64,000 nt of DNA from Streptococcus mitis (GTDB lineage Bacteria; Bacillota; Bacilli; Lactobacillales; Streptococcaceae), in NCBI RefSeq assembly GCF_901542415.1, contig NZ_CABEHV010000004.1:372001-436000 (forward strand). The letters run 5' to 3'. Shown here piece after piece: positions 50,163 to 60,857 of the stretch. Numbering within the stretch: position 1 is the first letter of the stretch; each line of letters opens with the position of its first letter. Made by a program: the position numbers and the translations under genes. Under the pieces are notes generated by a model. It saw nothing but the letters and a program-made list of their open reading frames with translations, ran no database searches and was not told the DNA's origin.

Positions 50163-50235
50163 GCTGATTTAGCTCAGTTGGCAGAGCGCATCCATGGTAA
50201 GGATGAGGTCGCCGGTTCAATCCCGGCAATTAGCA
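50163..50235 (+). tRNA. tRNA-Thr, anticodon GGT
   Basis: 73-nt cloverleaf: acceptor GCTGATT / AATTAGC with discriminator A, D-arm GCTC/GAGC, anticodon arm CATCC-ATGGTAA-GGATG (anticodon GGT, reading ACC and ACU), T-arm GCCGG-TTCAATC-CCGGC. CCA is not encoded. Solitary gene with its own promoter and terminator. Confidence 0.96.
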
Positions 50236-50250
50236 TGAAATTTACAGGGA

Positions 50251-50276
50251 AACTCTTGAGTACAAGAGTTTTTTTC
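50251..50276 (+). terminator. Terminator of tRNA-Thr
   Basis: AACTCTTG AGTA CAAGAGTT followed by TTTTTT. Confidence 0.9.
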
Positions 50277-50339
50277 TTATGCTCGCGAGAAAAAATTCTG
50301 ACTTTTGTATAATAAAAGTCATCCTGCAAAAATTTCTTA

Positions 50340-50371
50340 TTGACAAAACCACTTATTTCTAGTAATATAAT
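50340..50371 (+). promoter_or_regulatory. Promoter of the asd RNA
   Basis: TTGACA at 50340-50345; TAATAT at 17-nt spacing or TATAAT at 20-nt spacing (50366-50371). Confidence 0.7.
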
Positions 50372-50376
50372 AGATG

Positions 50377-50518
50377 CGATGAGTCGATAGGTAGTCTTCG
50401 GATTACTATTGAGCATAAGGAGGTCATAACGCAGGAGCGGACCTTGATGAGTTGTGTGAACCTGCTCATCACATGAAGATGCCTCTTAGTCCCTAGTCTA
50501 GCGACTGGGGATTTTTAT
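50377..50518 (+). ncRNA. asd RNA motif
   Basis: About 140 nt with its own promoter and terminator, just upstream of asd. Hairpins: GTAGTC-TTCG-GATTAC; AAGGAGGTC ... GGACCTT; GATGAG ... CTCATC; and the terminal TCCCTAGTC / GACTGGGGA with T-tract (50490-50518). Position and structure fit the conserved asd motif described in Streptococcus and relatives by comparative genomics; its function is unknown. Since it ends in a terminator before the asd promoter, it may act as a free small RNA or an attenuator. Limits approximate. Confidence 0.82.
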
Positions 50519-50542
50519 TTTCCAAAAAATGATGAAAAAGCT

Positions 50543-50570
50543 TTGCAATTCATGGAAAAAGTAGTATAAT
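50543..50570 (+). promoter_or_regulatory. Promoter of asd
   Basis: TTGCAA, 16-nt spacer, TATAAT; leader of about 40 nt with GAAAGAGG RBS. Confidence 0.75.
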
Positions 50571-50615
50571 ACATCTATTATAGAAATTTTTAGAAAATTC
50601 CGAAAGAGGTTATTT

Positions 50616-51692
50616 ATGGGATATACAGTTGCTGTAGTCGGCGCGACAGGTGCTGTCGGAGCTCAGATGATAAAAATGTTGGAAGAATCAACACTTCCAA
50701 TCGATAAAATTCGTTTACTTGCTTCTGCACGTTCAGCAGGCAAGACTTTGAAATTTAAAGACCAAGATATTACGATTGAAGAAACGACTGAAACAGCTTT
50801 TGAAGGAGTTGATATTGCTCTCTTTTCAGCAGGTGGTTCTACATCAGCTAAATATGCACCATACGCAGTTAAAGCTGGAGCGGTAGTAGTAGATAATACA
50901 TCTTACTTCCGTCAAAATCCAGATGTTCCTTTGGTTGTTCCAGAGGTCAATGCTCATGCACTTGATGCCCACAACGGGATTATTGCCTGCCCTAACTGTT
51001 CAACAATCCAAATGATGGTAGCTCTTGAGCCAGTTCGCCAAAAATGGGGCTTGGACCGTATCATTGTTTCAACTTACCAAGCAGTTTCAGGTGCTGGTAT
51101 GGGAGCAATTCTTGAGACACAACGTGAACTTCGTGAAGTCTTGAATGATGGTGTAACCCCACGTGATTTGCATGCGGAAATCTTGCCTTCAGGTGGTGAT
51201 AAGAAACATTATCCTATCGCTTTTAATGCTCTTCCACAAATCGATGTCTTCACTGACAATGATTACACTTACGAAGAGATGAAGATGACTAAGGAAACTA
51301 AGAAAATCATGGAAGATGATAGCATTGCAGTATCTGCAACATGTGTGCGTATTCCAGTCTTGTCAGCTCACTCTGAGTCTGTTTACATCGAAACAAAAGA
51401 AGTGGCTCCAATCGAAGAAGTAAAAGCAGCTATCGCAGCTTTCCCAGGTGCTGTTCTCGAAGATGATGTAGCTCATCAAATTTATCCGCAAGCCATCAAT
51501 GCAGTGGGTTCACGTGATACCTTTGTTGGTCGTATCCGTAAAGACTTGGATGCTGAAAAAGGAATCCACATGTGGGTTGTTTCAGATAACCTTCTCAAAG
51601 GTGCTGCTTGGAACTCAGTTCAGATTGCTGAAACTTTGCACGAACGTGGCTTGGTTCGTCCAACAGCTGAATTGAAATTTGAATTAAAATAG
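50616..51692 (+). CDS. asd: Aspartate-semialdehyde dehydrogenase
   Basis: Reduces aspartyl phosphate to the semialdehyde, the branch point to lysine/DAP, threonine and methionine. 358 residues: NADP-binding [12 protein letters not shown] (about 5-16), catalytic cysteine near residue 128 in CPNCSTIQ, and [10 protein letters not shown] with the substrate-binding region. Followed by dapA, the next step towards lysine, after a partial terminator. Confidence 0.96.
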   Translation: MGYTVAVVGATGAVGAQMIKMLEESTLPIDKIRLLASARSAGKTLKFKDQDITIEETTETAFEGVDIALFSAGGSTSAKYAPYAVKAGAVVVDNTSYFRQNPDVPLVVPEVNAHALDAHNGIIACPNCSTIQMMVALEPVRQKWGLDRIIVSTYQAVSGAGMGAILETQRELREVLNDGVTPRDLHAEILPSGGDKKHYPIAFNALPQIDVFTDNDYTYEEMKMTKETKKIMEDDSIAVSATCVRIPVLSAHSESVYIETKEVAPIEEVKAAIAAFPGAVLEDDVAHQIYPQAINAVGSRDTFVGRIRKDLDAEKGIHMWVVSDNLLKGAAWNSVQIAETLHERGLVRPTAELKFELK

Positions 51693-51703
51693 TCATATCG
51701 TTT

Positions 51704-51728
51704 AGGAGTTCAGTTGAACTCCTTCTTT
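51704..51728 (+). terminator. Hairpin between asd and dapA
   Basis: AGGAGTTC / GAACTCCT with a short loop and TCTTT; T-tract is weak, so partial read-through into dapA is likely. Confidence 0.5.
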
Positions 51729-51748
51729 GAAATAGAGAGGTGTTTCTC

Positions 51749-52684
51749 ATGTCTTATCAGGATTTAAAAGAGTGTAAAATCATCACAGCCTTTATTACCC
51801 CCTTCCATGAGGATGGTTCTATCAACTTTGATGCCATTCCAGCCTTGATTGAGCATTTATTGGATCATCATACGGATGGAATTCTTCTCGCAGGGACGAC
51901 TGCTGAAAGTCCAACCTTGACCCACGATGAAGAGTTGGAACTCTTTGAGGCAGTTCAAAAAGTTGTCAATGGACGTGTTCCTTTGATTGCGGGTGTGGGT
52001 ACCAATGATACGCGAGACTCGATCGAGTTTGTCAAAGAAGTAGCAGAATTTGGTGGTTTTGCTGCTGGGCTTGCTATTGTTCCTTACTACAACAAACCTT
52101 CGCAAGAAGGAATGTACCAGCACTTTAAAGCCATTGCGGATGCTTCTGACTTACCTATTATTATCTATAATATTCCAGGTCGTGTGGTTGTCGAATTAAC
52201 TCCAGAAACTATGCTTCGTTTGGCTGACCATCCAAATATTATTGGTGTCAAAGAATGTACGAGTTTGGCAAATATGGCTTACTTGATTGAGCACAAGCCA
52301 GAAGAGTTCTTGGTCTATACTGGTGAAGATGGAGATGCTTTCCATGCCATGAACCTTGGTGCGGATGGGGTTATTTCTGTTGCCTCTCATACAAATGGGG
52401 ATGAGATGCACGAGATGTTTACGGCCATTGCAGAAAGCGATATGAAGAAAGCCGCAGCAATTCAGCGTAAATTCATTCCTAAAGTCAATGCCCTCTTCTC
52501 TTATCCAAGTCCTGCTCCAGTTAAGGCCGTTCTTAACTATATGGGATTTGAAGCTGGCCCAACTCGTCTACCTCTTGTTCCAGCACCAGAAGAAGATGCC
52601 AAACGTATTATCAAGGTTGTCGTAGATGGCGACTACGAAGCAACTAAGGCAACCGTAACAGGGGTCTTAAGACCAGATTACTAA
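51749..52684 (+). CDS. dapA: 4-hydroxy-tetrahydrodipicolinate synthase
   Basis: Condenses aspartate semialdehyde with pyruvate, first step of the lysine branch. 311 residues from the ATG at 51749 (GAGAGG RBS; the GTG at 51740 overlaps it). Aldolase barrel: [14 protein letters not shown] near 49-62, [20 protein letters not shown] and Schiff-base K168 in GVKECTS. Directly downstream of asd. Confidence 0.95.
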   Translation: MSYQDLKECKIITAFITPFHEDGSINFDAIPALIEHLLDHHTDGILLAGTTAESPTLTHDEELELFEAVQKVVNGRVPLIAGVGTNDTRDSIEFVKEVAEFGGFAAGLAIVPYYNKPSQEGMYQHFKAIADASDLPIIIYNIPGRVVVELTPETMLRLADHPNIIGVKECTSLANMAYLIEHKPEEFLVYTGEDGDAFHAMNLGADGVISVASHTNGDEMHEMFTAIAESDMKKAAAIQRKFIPKVNALFSYPSPAPVKAVLNYMGFEAGPTRLPLVPAPEEDAKRIIKVVVDGDYEATKATVTGVLRPDY

Positions 52685-52695
52685 TAAAGACAATA

Positions 52696-52729
52696 AAATC
52701 CATGACCGAAACAACGATCATGGATTTTT
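52696..52729. terminator. Bidirectional terminator between dapA and mnmE
   Basis: AAAATCCATGA / TCATGGATTTTTC hairpin between convergent genes. Confidence 0.85.
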
Positions 52730-52730
52730 C

Positions 52731-54104
52731 TTATTTTCCTAAACAGAATTGGCTAAAGAGCTGTGTAATGAGTTCATCTGGAGCAGCATCTCCAGTGATT
52801 TCTCCGAGAATTTCCCAAGTACGGGTCAAGTCAACTTGAAGCAAGTCAACTGGCATTCCCAGTTCAAGACCTTCATTAACAGCTTGTAGGCTTTCAACAG
52901 CCTTCTCAATCAAGGAAATGTGACGGGCATTTGACAAGTAAGTAGCATCTTGTTCAACAAAACCAGCATTTTCAAAGAAGAGGTTGTTGATTCTCTCTTC
53001 AATCTTATCGATGTTTTGGTTTTTAAGGACTGAAATACGAATAACGTCTTCAGGTAGTTCCGAAGTTTCAATCGCTTCAGGCAGGTCGGTTTTATTAAGT
53101 AAAATAATGCGGTTGGTTTCTTGACTAATTTCAAGCAGTTGTCTGTCTTGCGCAGTCAGTGGTTCACTGGCATTTAGCACTAGTAGAACTAAGTCGGCTT
53201 CCTTAAGGGCTTTTTTCGAACGCTCAACTCCAATTTGTTCCACGATGTCATCCGTTTCACGGATACCAGCTGTATCAATCAATTTGAGAGGAACACCATT
53301 GATGTTGACGTATTCTTCGATGACATCTCGAGTAGTACCAGCGATATCAGTGACGATTGCCTTGTCCTCGCGTAAGAGGTTGTTGAGAAGGCTTGATTTC
53401 CCAACGTTGGGACGTCCGATGATGGCAGTGGAAATTCCTTCACGAAGGATTTTACCGCGACGGGCTGTCCTAAGGAGATTGGTTAGCAATTGCTCAAACT
53501 CCATAGTCTTCTCACGGACAACAGCAGTAGTGGCTTCTTCAACATCGTCGTACTCAGGATAATCAATATTGACCTCGACTTGGGCAAGTGTATTGAGGAT
53601 TTCTTGACGGGTATTGTTAATCAGGTCAGAAAGTGAGCCGTCTAACTGTTTAACTGCAATGTTCATAGCCTTGTCTGTCTTGGCGCGGATGATATCCATG
53701 ACCGCCTCAGCCTGAGTCAAGTCCACACGTCCATTTAGGAAGGCACGTTTGGTAAATTCACCAGGTTCAGCCAATCGAGCCCCTTCACGAATCGCTAGTT
53801 GTAATATTTCATTAGTGACTGCAATCCCACCGTGAGTGTTAATCTCGATAATATCCTCACGAGTGAAGGTTTTTGGAGATTTCATGGCTCCCACTATGAC
53901 CTCGTCCATGACTTTACCAGTCAGAGGATCAACAATGTGACCGTAGTTGAGAGTGTGGCTAGCAACCTTGCTCAAGTCTTTTCCTTTAAAAATCTTTTGC
54001 GCAATAGCAAAACTTTCTGTTCCGCTCAGGCGGACAATACCAATAGCCCCTTCACCTAGTGGAGTAGAGATAGCAGCGATGGTATCAAATTCACGTGTAA
54101 TCAT
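52731..54104 (-). CDS. mnmE: tRNA modification GTPase MnmE (TrmE)
   Basis: With MnmG makes 5-carboxymethylaminomethyluridine at wobble U34. 457 residues; start at 54104 ([11 protein letters not shown]), preceded by AAAGGAA, rather than 54161. N-terminal tetrahydrofolate-binding domain, helical domain, and inserted G domain with [28 protein letters not shown] and NKTD; C-terminal CLGK carries the conserved cysteine. Confidence 0.95.
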   Translation of the reverse strand: MITREFDTIAAISTPLGEGAIGIVRLSGTESFAIAQKIFKGKDLSKVASHTLNYGHIVDPLTGKVMDEVIVGAMKSPKTFTREDIIEINTHGGIAVTNEILQLAIREGARLAEPGEFTKRAFLNGRVDLTQAEAVMDIIRAKTDKAMNIAVKQLDGSLSDLINNTRQEILNTLAQVEVNIDYPEYDDVEEATTAVVREKTMEFEQLLTNLLRTARRGKILREGISTAIIGRPNVGKSSLLNNLLREDKAIVTDIAGTTRDVIEEYVNINGVPLKLIDTAGIRETDDIVEQIGVERSKKALKEADLVLLVLNASEPLTAQDRQLLEISQETNRIILLNKTDLPEAIETSELPEDVIRISVLKNQNIDKIEERINNLFFENAGFVEQDATYLSNARHISLIEKAVESLQAVNEGLELGMPVDLLQVDLTRTWEILGEITGDAAPDELITQLFSQFCLGK

Positions 54105-54210
54105 AATATTTCCTTTAATAAATAGTTCTTTTCTTGGGAATTTTTCCAAGTCTCTTTTCAAATTGTAACAAATTTGAACTATTTCTTCAATGGATGCTAC
54201 TTGGAGATTG

Positions 54211-54237
54211 AAAAAGCCTAAGCAATTCTGCTTAAGC
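54211..54237 (-). terminator. Terminator of the 4-OT tautomerase gene
   Basis: On the minus strand: GCTTAAGCA GAAT TGCTTAGGC followed by TTTTTC. Confidence 0.75.
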
Positions 54238-54241
54238 TAGC

Positions 54242-54424
54242 TTATTTGGTGCGCATTTCCCCTTGTGGGAAGTAAGTTCCTTCTGGCATGTCGTTGATGA
54301 TGACATGGACAGCAGATTGAGGGGATCCAGTGTTACGAACAACAGCTTCCGTTACTTCCTTAGCAAGAGCTTTCTTTTGCTCGAGCGTGCGTCCTTCAAA
54401 TAAATCGATGCGTACAAATGGCAT
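54242..54424 (-). CDS. 4-oxalocrotonate tautomerase family protein
   Basis: 60 residues, started at 54424 so that Pro follows Met (MPFVRIDLFEGRT): Pro1 is the catalytic base after Met removal. GGAGGAAG RBS; the longer frame from 54439 would bury the proline. Tautomerase superfamily (DmpI/XylH-like); Arg11-type residue present. Physiological substrate in streptococci is unknown. Confidence 0.9.
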   Translation of the reverse strand: MPFVRIDLFEGRTLEQKKALAKEVTEAVVRNTGSPQSAVHVIINDMPEGTYFPQGEMRTK

Positions 54425-54498
54425 AATAGCTTCCTCCACTAGTTTTGATTTCTTCTATTTTACCACATTTTGCCGTTTAAAGCTTAAGAAAATTATGA

Positions 54499-54504
54499 TA
54501 TACT
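54499..54504 (+). promoter_or_regulatory. Likely -10 of the tdk operon
   Basis: TGA TATACT extended -10 about 43 nt upstream of tdk; no clear -35. Confidence 0.5.
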
Positions 54505-54546
54505 AGAATGTAGCAAAAATTTAGAAATGGACGTGAAGTAAGAAAC

Positions 54547-55146
54547 ATGGCACAGTTGTATTATCGTTATGGGACCATGAACTCTGGTAAAACGATTGAG
54601 ATTCTCAAGGTGGCCTATAACTATGAGGAGCAAGGAAAAGGTGTTGTGATTATGACCTCAGCTCTTGATACTCGTGATGGTGTTGGCTATGTGTCGAGTC
54701 GTATTGGCATGAAACGCCCTGCCATTGCGATTGAGGAAACAACTGATATCTTCGGCTATATCCGAGACCTATCTGAAAAACCATATTGTGTGTTAGTTGA
54801 TGAGGCCCAGTTTCTAAAGCGTCACCATGTTTACGACCTAGCTCGTGTTGTTGATGAGTTAGATATACCCGTCATGGTTTTTGGTTTGAAAAATGATTTT
54901 CGCAATGAACTGTTCGAAGGTTCCAAGTATCTCTTGCTTTTAGCAGACAAGATTGATGAGATTAAGACCATCTGTCAGTATTGTAAGAAAAAGGCGACTA
55001 TGGTCTTACGTACGCAGGATTGTGTGCCAGTATATGATGGTGAGCAGATTCAGATTGGTGGCAATGAAACCTATATCTCGGTTTGCCGTAAACATTATTT
55101 TGCGCCAATGATAACCTCTAACAAGGAGCAAAACTATGACAATTGA
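54547..55146 (+). CDS. tdk: Thymidine kinase
   Basis: Salvages thymidine to dTMP. 199 residues, type II Tdk: P-loop GTMNSGKT (9-16), LVDEAQFL with the catalytic Glu (about 88-95), zinc cysteines CQYCKKK (about 143-149) and the late VCRKHY pair. First gene of a compact cluster; overlaps the next GNAT gene by 11 bp. Confidence 0.95.
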   Translation: MAQLYYRYGTMNSGKTIEILKVAYNYEEQGKGVVIMTSALDTRDGVGYVSSRIGMKRPAIAIEETTDIFGYIRDLSEKPYCVLVDEAQFLKRHHVYDLARVVDELDIPVMVFGLKNDFRNELFEGSKYLLLLADKIDEIKTICQYCKKKATMVLRTQDCVPVYDGEQIQIGGNETYISVCRKHYFAPMITSNKEQNYDN

Positions 55147-55615
55147 ACTAAGAGATGTTACAATGGAAAATTATTTTGATGTTTTGAATTTGGATGTCAA
55201 GGAATATCAAAAACAATTCATTGCAACCAACGCAATTAGTTTAGCTGAAGCATACGTCTACACTAAAAATGGAGATTTTGTAGCTCCATTGGCAGTTTAT
55301 GATAATGATGCAATTATAGGTTTTGTGATGATAGCTTATGATAAAAAGATCGGAATTAGTAGTGGAAATTATTTACTATTTCGTTTTATGATTGATAAGA
55401 ATTTTCAAAATCAAGGATATTTTAAACCAATTATGGATAAAGTACTAGACTATGTTCGGACAGCGCCAGCAGGTTTAAGCAATAAACTTTGGTTGTCTTA
55501 TGAACAAGAAAATGAACATGCAAGATCTTGTTACCTCAGTTATGGATTTAAAGAAACTGGGGAAATATTTGAGAACGAAGTGGTAGCAATCTATGATTTA
55601 ACAATTGAGAAATAA
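55136..55615 (+). CDS. GNAT acetyltransferase
   Basis: 159 residues of the Acetyltransf_1 fold: beta strands with [18 protein letters not shown] (about 44-61), [12 protein letters not shown] (acetyl-CoA loop, degenerate Q-x-x-G) near 85-96, and [13 protein letters not shown] near 126-138. Acceptor unknown. Translationally coupled to tdk and 9 nt from prfA. Its AT content is higher than its neighbours, which might mark later acquisition. Confidence 0.82.
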   Translation: MTIELRDVTMENYFDVLNLDVKEYQKQFIATNAISLAEAYVYTKNGDFVAPLAVYDNDAIIGFVMIAYDKKIGISSGNYLLFRFMIDKNFQNQGYFKPIMDKVLDYVRTAPAGLSNKLWLSYEQENEHARSCYLSYGFKETGEIFENEVVAIYDLTIEK

Positions 55616-55624
55616 GGAGAAAAA

Positions 55625-56704
55625 ATGAACATTTATGATCAACTACAAGCTGTAGAAGACCGTTATGAAGAATTAGGAGAATTACTGAGTGACCCTGATG
55701 TCGTTTCTGACACCAAGCGTTTCATGGAACTTTCAAAAGAAGAGGCTTCAACTCGTGACACAGTAACAGCCTACCGTGAGTACAAACAAGTCCTTCAAAA
55801 CATCGTTGATGCCGAAGAGATGATTAAGGAATCGGGCGGAGATGCGGATTTGGAAGAAATGGCTAAGCAAGAACTCAAAGATGCCAAGGCTGAAAAAGAA
55901 GAATACGAAGAAAAACTGAAAATCTTGCTCCTTCCAAAGGATCCAAACGATGACAAGAATATCATCCTTGAAATCCGTGGAGCAGCTGGTGGAGATGAAG
56001 CAGCACTTTTCGCTGGTGATTTGCTAACCATGTACCAAAAATATGCGGAAGCCCAAGGATGGCGCTTTGAAGTCATGGAAGCCTCTATGAATGGTGTCGG
56101 TGGTTTTAAAGAAGTGGTTGCCATGGTTTCGGGTCAATCTGTATATTCTAAGCTTAAGTACGAATCAGGTGCTCACCGTGTGCAACGTGTCCCTGTGACA
56201 GAAAGCCAAGGTCGTGTTCATACTTCGACAGCAACAGTTCTTGTCATGCCTGAAGTCGAAGAAGTAGAATACGATATTGATCCAAAAGACCTTCGTGTTG
56301 ACATCTATCACGCCTCTGGTGCTGGTGGACAGAATGTCAATAAGGTTGCTACTGCCGTTCGTATCGTTCACTTGCCAACCAATATCAAGGTTGAGATGCA
56401 GGAAGAACGTACTCAGCAGAAAAACCGTGAAAAAGCCATGAAAATCATTCGTGCGCGTGTTGCTGACCACTTTGCACAAATTGCACAAGATGAACAAGAT
56501 GCCGAGCGTAAGTCAACAATCGGTACTGGTGACCGTTCAGAACGAATTCGTACTTATAATTTCCCACAAAACCGTGTTACAGACCACCGTATCGGCTTGA
56601 CCCTCCAAAAACTAGATACTATCTTATCTGGAAAATTGGATGAAGTTGTGGATGCCTTGGTTCTTTATGACCAAACACAAAAATTAGAAGAATTAAACAA
56701 ATAA
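55625..56704 (+). CDS. prfA: Peptide chain release factor 1
   Basis: Terminates translation at UAA and UAG. 359 residues: helical domain 1, anticodon-like [16 protein letters not shown] segment (PVT in place of PAT, about 188-203) and G234-G235-Q236 ([15 protein letters not shown]), the glutamine being methylated by PrmC, the next gene. RBS AAGGAG; the TAATG overlap joins it to prmC. Confidence 0.96.
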   Translation: MNIYDQLQAVEDRYEELGELLSDPDVVSDTKRFMELSKEEASTRDTVTAYREYKQVLQNIVDAEEMIKESGGDADLEEMAKQELKDAKAEKEEYEEKLKILLLPKDPNDDKNIILEIRGAAGGDEAALFAGDLLTMYQKYAEAQGWRFEVMEASMNGVGGFKEVVAMVSGQSVYSKLKYESGAHRVQRVPVTESQGRVHTSTATVLVMPEVEEVEYDIDPKDLRVDIYHASGAGGQNVNKVATAVRIVHLPTNIKVEMQEERTQQKNREKAMKIIRARVADHFAQIAQDEQDAERKSTIGTGDRSERIRTYNFPQNRVTDHRIGLTLQKLDTILSGKLDEVVDALVLYDQTQKLEELNK

Positions 56705-57540
56705 TGAAATTAGCTCAATTATTTTCAGATTTTGAAGAAGAGTTGGTTAGACAAGGAGAGGAAGCTGAAAGCCTCTCTTTTGTCTATCGTAGCCTGAAAA
56801 ATCTCTCTTTTACTGACTTTGTCTTTGCCCTCCAGCAGGAAGTGACGAAAGAGGAAGAAGTTTTTGTTAAAGGAATTTTCCAACAGTTAGCAGCTCATAA
56901 ACCGCCACAGTACATCATTGGACAGGCAGATTTTTATGGAATGCAGTTAACAGTTGATGAGCGAGTATTGATCCCTCGTCCAGAGACAGAGGAGTTAGTG
57001 GAGCTTATTCTGGCTGAAAATCCTGAGACGAATCTGTCAGTTCTGGATATTGGAACAGGTAGTGGAGCTATTGCTCTCGCTCTAGCAAAAAACAGACCAG
57101 CTTGGTCGGTGACGGCAGCAGATATTTCCCAAGAGGCTCTTAACCTTGCTTCCGAGAATGCTAAAAATCAAAAACTTAATATATTTTTTAAAAAATCTGA
57201 TTGTTTTGCAGAAATTTCTGAAAAATATGATATAATTGTTTCCAATCCACCCTATATCTCTCGTGAAGATGCGTCAGAGGTCGGCTTGAATGTTTTGCAT
57301 TCGGAGCCTCATCTAGCTCTCTTTGCAGCCGAGGATGGCCTAGCTATTTACCGTAGAATTGCGGAAGATGCAAAAGACTATCTCAAAGATGGTGGTAAGA
57401 TTTACCTTGAAATTGGATACAAGCAAGGTCAAAGTGTTCCTGAACTTTTTAGAAAGCATCTTCCTGAAAAACGAGTACGAACACTTAAGGACCAATTTGG
57501 TCAAGATAGGATGGTTGTGGTTGATGATGGACAGGATTAG
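56704..57540 (+). CDS. prmC: Release-factor glutamine methyltransferase PrmC (HemK)
   Basis: Methylates the GGQ glutamine of release factors. 278 residues: N-terminal helical domain, LIPRPETEELVE near 94-105, SAM-binding LDIGTGSGAIALALA (about 115-129) and the N-glutamine signature SNPPYIS (about 179-185). Overlaps prfA by 1 nt and the Sua5 gene by 17 nt. Confidence 0.95.
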   Translation: MKLAQLFSDFEEELVRQGEEAESLSFVYRSLKNLSFTDFVFALQQEVTKEEEVFVKGIFQQLAAHKPPQYIIGQADFYGMQLTVDERVLIPRPETEELVELILAENPETNLSVLDIGTGSGAIALALAKNRPAWSVTAADISQEALNLASENAKNQKLNIFFKKSDCFAEISEKYDIIVSNPPYISREDASEVGLNVLHSEPHLALFAAEDGLAIYRRIAEDAKDYLKDGGKIYLEIGYKQGQSVPELFRKHLPEKRVRTLKDQFGQDRMVVVDDGQD

Positions 57541-58126
57541 ACAAGAGTTGGAAAATGGTGGAGCTGTCGTTCTGCCTACAGAGACAGTTTACGGTCTTTT
57601 TGCTAAGGCCTTAGATGAAAAAGCAGTTGACCATGTTTACCAACTCAAACGTCGTCCAAGAGACAAGGCGCTTAATCTCAATATCGCTTCTTTAGAGGAT
57701 ATCTTGCACTTTTCTAAGAATCAGCCAACTTATCTTCAAAAACTTGTAGAGACCTTTTTACCAGGTCCCTTGACCATTATCCTTGAAGCCAATGACCGCG
57801 TTCCCTATTGGGTCAATTCTGGTCTTGCAACTGTTGGATTTCGGATGCCGAGTCATCCCATTACCCTTGATTTGATTCGAGAGATAGGTCCCTTGATTGG
57901 GCCATCTGCCAATATTTCAGGTCAGGCAAGTGGAGTGACCTTTAACCAAATTCTAGAGGATTTTGACCAAGAGGTTCTGGGTCTGGAAGACGATGCTTTT
58001 CTAACTGGACAGGATTCGACTATTTTGGATTTGTCTGGAGACAAGGTGAAAATCTTACGCCAAGGGGCGATTAAGCGAGAAGATATTCTTGCTCGGTTGC
58101 CAGAGATTTCTTTTGAGGAGGAATGA
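57524..58126 (+). CDS. Sua5/YciO/YrdC threonylcarbamoyl-AMP synthase
   Basis: Makes threonylcarbamoyl-AMP for t6A37 of tRNAs reading ANN codons. 200 residues. I start at the ATG at 57524 (or the next codon, 57527), within the prmC end; the longer frame from 57359 lies in prmC and has no homology-like content. Motifs: VVLPTETVYGLFAKA, KRRPRDKALNLNI, PLTIILEAN and GPSANISGQASG. Lacks the C-terminal Sua5 domain, so it is a TsaC-like short form. Confidence 0.9.
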   Translation: MMDRIRQELENGGAVVLPTETVYGLFAKALDEKAVDHVYQLKRRPRDKALNLNIASLEDILHFSKNQPTYLQKLVETFLPGPLTIILEANDRVPYWVNSGLATVGFRMPSHPITLDLIREIGPLIGPSANISGQASGVTFNQILEDFDQEVLGLEDDAFLTGQDSTILDLSGDKVKILRQGAIKREDILARLPEISFEEE

Positions 58127-58127
58127 G

Positions 58128-58559
58128 ATGTTAAGAGACTTAAGAGAAACTGATGTGAAAGCTATATGTGACATTAACCAAGAAGCTTTGGGTTATTCTT
58201 TTAGTCCAGAGGAAACGGCTAGTCAATTAGCTAGACTATCTCAGGATTCCCATCATTTCCTTCTTGGCTATGAGGATGCAGCTAGTCATGTCTTACTTGG
58301 ATATGTCCACGCTGAGGTCTATGAATCACTTTATTCTAAAGCAGGATTTAATATTTTAGCTTTAGCAGTTTCACCTCAAGCACAAGGGCAAGGTATTGGT
58401 AAAAGCTTATTACAAGGGTTGGAAGAAGAAGCAAAAAGCCGTGGTTATGGGTTTATCCGCTTAAACTCTGCCGATCATCGTCTGGGTGCTCATGCATTTT
58501 ATGAAAAAGTCGGTTATACTTGTGATAAAGTGCAGAAACGATTTATTCGCATCTTTTAG
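58128..58559 (+). CDS. GNAT acetyltransferase (RimI-like)
   Basis: 143 residues from the ATG at 58128 (GAGGAGG RBS). Motif A ALAVSPQAQGQGIGKSLLQG (about 83-102) is a textbook Q-x-x-G-x-G/A acetyl-CoA site, followed by AHAFYEKVGY. Adjacent to a t6A biosynthesis gene, where RimI is often found, but ribosomal protein S18 acetylation is not shown by sequence. Confidence 0.85.
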   Translation: MLRDLRETDVKAICDINQEALGYSFSPEETASQLARLSQDSHHFLLGYEDAASHVLLGYVHAEVYESLYSKAGFNILALAVSPQAQGQGIGKSLLQGLEEEAKSRGYGFIRLNSADHRLGAHAFYEKVGYTCDKVQKRFIRIF

Positions 58560-58618
58560 TTTATTTTCTTATTGTAAAACAAACTAAAGGACCAGTCACA
58601 CTATAAAGGAGAAGACCT

Positions 58619-59875
58619 ATGATTTTTGACAAAGACGATTTTAAAGCATATGATGCTGATCTCTGGAATTCTATTGCCAAAGAAGAAGAACGACAACAAA
58701 ACAACATTGAGTTGATTGCTTCGGAAAACGTAGTTTCCAAGGCTGTTATGGCAGCTCAAGGGTCTATCTTGACGAATAAATACGCCGAAGGCTACCCAGG
58801 CCGCCGTTATTATGGTGGAACTGATGTGGTAGACGTGGTAGAAAGTCTAGCTATTGAACGTGCAAAAGAAATTTTCGGTGCAAAATTTGCCAATGTCCAA
58901 CCACACTCAGGAAGCCAAGCCAACTGCGCAGCTTACATGGCCTTGATTGAGCCTGGCGATACGGTTATGGGAATGGATTTGGCTGCAGGTGGTCACTTGA
59001 CTCATGGGGCTCCTGTTAGCTTCTCTGGTCAAACCTACAACTTTGTTTCTTACAGTGTGGATCCTGAAACAGAACTCTTGGACTTTGATGCTATCTTGAA
59101 ACAAGCCCAAGAAGTAAAACCAAAATTGATTGTAGCAGGTGCTTCAGCCTATTCTCAAATTATCGATTTTTCAAAATTCCGTGAAATTGCGGATGCTGTT
59201 GGGGCTAAACTTATGGTAGATATGGCTCATATCGCTGGTTTGGTTGCTGCTGGTCTTCACCCAAGTCCAGTACCATACGCTCATATCACTACAACAACGA
59301 CTCACAAATCACTTCGTGGACCTCGTGGTGGTTTGATTTTGACTAATGACGAAGAACTTGCTAAGAAAATCAATTCAGCTATTTTCCCTGGTATTCAGGG
59401 TGGTCCTTTGGAGCATGTTGTGGCAGCTAAAGCTGTTTCTTTCAAAGAAGTTTTGGATCCAGCCTTCAAGGAATATGCTGCTAATGTTATCAAGAACAGC
59501 AAGACTATGGCGGATGTCTTCTTGCAAGACCCTAATTTCCGTATTATTTCTGGCGGGACTGAAAACCATCTCTTCCTAGTGGATGTGACTAAGGTTGTAG
59601 AAAACGGAAAAGTTGCTCAAAACTTGCTGGATGAAGTCAATATTACCCTAAATAAAAACTCAATCCCTTACGAAAGCTTGTCACCATTCAAGACAAGTGG
59701 GATTCGTATCGGAGCAGCAGCCATTACTGCACGTGGATTTGGTGAAGCAGAAAGTCGCAAAGTGGCTGAACTCATCATTAAAACCCTTAAGAATGCAGAA
59801 AATGAGGCTGTATTAGAAGAAGTGAGAAGTGCAGTCAAAGAATTAACAGATGCCTTCCCATTATACGAGGACTAA
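58619..59875 (+). CDS. glyA: Serine hydroxymethyltransferase
   Basis: Interconverts serine and glycine and loads one-carbon units on tetrahydrofolate. 418 residues, PLP fold type [41 protein letters not shown] and PLP lysine K230 in [24 protein letters not shown]. The 59-nt gap upstream has an inverted repeat (AGTTTATTTTC ... AACAAACT) of unclear role. Confidence 0.97.
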   Translation: MIFDKDDFKAYDADLWNSIAKEEERQQNNIELIASENVVSKAVMAAQGSILTNKYAEGYPGRRYYGGTDVVDVVESLAIERAKEIFGAKFANVQPHSGSQANCAAYMALIEPGDTVMGMDLAAGGHLTHGAPVSFSGQTYNFVSYSVDPETELLDFDAILKQAQEVKPKLIVAGASAYSQIIDFSKFREIADAVGAKLMVDMAHIAGLVAAGLHPSPVPYAHITTTTTHKSLRGPRGGLILTNDEELAKKINSAIFPGIQGGPLEHVVAAKAVSFKEVLDPAFKEYAANVIKNSKTMADVFLQDPNFRIISGGTENHLFLVDVTKVVENGKVAQNLLDEVNITLNKNSIPYESLSPFKTSGIRIGAAAITARGFGEAESRKVAELIIKTLKNAENEAVLEEVRSAVKELTDAFPLYED

Positions 59876-59882
59876 AACTTTT

Positions 59883-60857
59883 ATGGACATTTATATTAAG
59901 AAAGCCATTATCCATCAGTTTAGCCCGGATGATACCGAGCTGTTTCTAGCGGATAAGTTTCTCAATATCACTCCAAAAATCGAAGAATACCTGCGGAAAA
60001 AAATTGAACGTGTGTATTCAGATGAAGCCAAGACTGGGATTTTCGAGGAAGAAAATCCCTTCTTCAATCACATCACAGACGATTTGTTGGAGACATCAGT
60101 AACACTGGCTAATCTCTGGAAAGAGGAGTTCAGCATTTCCGAAAATCTCAAGACCAATGACTTGATTTTTGTGCAATTTTCTAAAGAAGGTGTAGAACAT
60201 TTTGCTTTCTTACGAATTTCCCTGAGGGAGACTTTGACCCACCTCGGAGGAGAGGTTGATAATCCAATCAAGTTGACTCAGAATAACCTGCCGGGATTTG
60301 GAACAGGGGCTGATGAGGCCTTGGTGGTTAATCTTCAGAGTCGCAAGTATCATCTGATTGAAAAACGAATCAAGTACAACGGGGCTTTCTTGAACTATTT
60401 TTCAGAAAATCTTCTTGCTGTTGCTCCTAAGATTTCACCCAAGAAATCTATCAAAGAACTGGAAAAAACGGCCCAGAGAATTGCTGAATCTTTTAACACA
60501 GATGACTTTCAATTTCAATCCAAGGTCAAATCAGCTATTTTTAACAATCTGGAAGAAAGCAATGAATTATCGCCAGAAAAATTGGCCAACGACCTTTTTG
60601 ACAACAATCTGACGGCTCGTTTGAGCTTTATTGACCAAGTCAAGGAAGCCGTACCAGAGCCTGTTCAGTTTGATGAAATTGATGCCAGTCGTCAGCTTAA
60701 AAAATTTGAAAACCAAAAACTCTCCTTGTCAAATGGAATTGAGCTCATTGTTCCTAATAACGTCTATCAAGACGCCGAGTCTGTTGAGTTTATCCAAAAC
60801 GACAACGGAACCTACTCTATCTTAATCAAAAATATCGAGGATATCCAAAGTAAATAA
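59883..60857 (+). CDS. Nucleoid-associated protein (NdpA/YejK family)
   Basis: 324 residues from the ATG at 59883, 7 nt after glyA; an earlier in-frame start would be inside glyA. Resembles the 37-kDa nucleoid-associated protein family (PF04245): [13 protein letters not shown] at the N-terminus, [12 protein letters not shown] near 50 and the [17 protein letters not shown] centre. Function in Gram-positives unknown. Overlaps the next gene in a TAATG. Confidence 0.83.
   Translation: MDIYIKKAIIHQFSPDDTELFLADKFLNITPKIEEYLRKKIERVYSDEAKTGIFEEENPFFNHITDDLLETSVTLANLWKEEFSISENLKTNDLIFVQFSKEGVEHFAFLRISLRETLTHLGGEVDNPIKLTQNNLPGFGTGADEALVVNLQSRKYHLIEKRIKYNGAFLNYFSENLLAVAPKISPKKSIKELEKTAQRIAESFNTDDFQFQSKVKSAIFNNLEESNELSPEKLANDLFDNNLTARLSFIDQVKEAVPEPVQFDEIDASRQLKKFENQKLSLSNGIELIVPNNVYQDAESVEFIQNDNGTYSILIKNIEDIQSK

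Noticed and set aside
50372..50518. Lysine riboswitch or T-box upstream of asd
   Set aside because: I see no lysine-box core or T-box TGGN-type motif; position and hairpins fit the asd RNA motif better.
55136..55615. Recently acquired gene (AT-rich GNAT)
   Set aside because: Composition is only mildly different and the overlap with tdk suggests a long-settled operon position; not enough to call transfer.
57359..57523. Longer N-terminus for the Sua5-type gene
   Set aside because: This part overlaps the prmC coding frame entirely, lacks an RBS, and the family N-terminus matches the start at 57524/57527.
58560..58618. Riboswitch or PurR box ahead of glyA
   Set aside because: Only a weak AT-rich inverted repeat is visible; too short for an aptamer and no PurR-box match.
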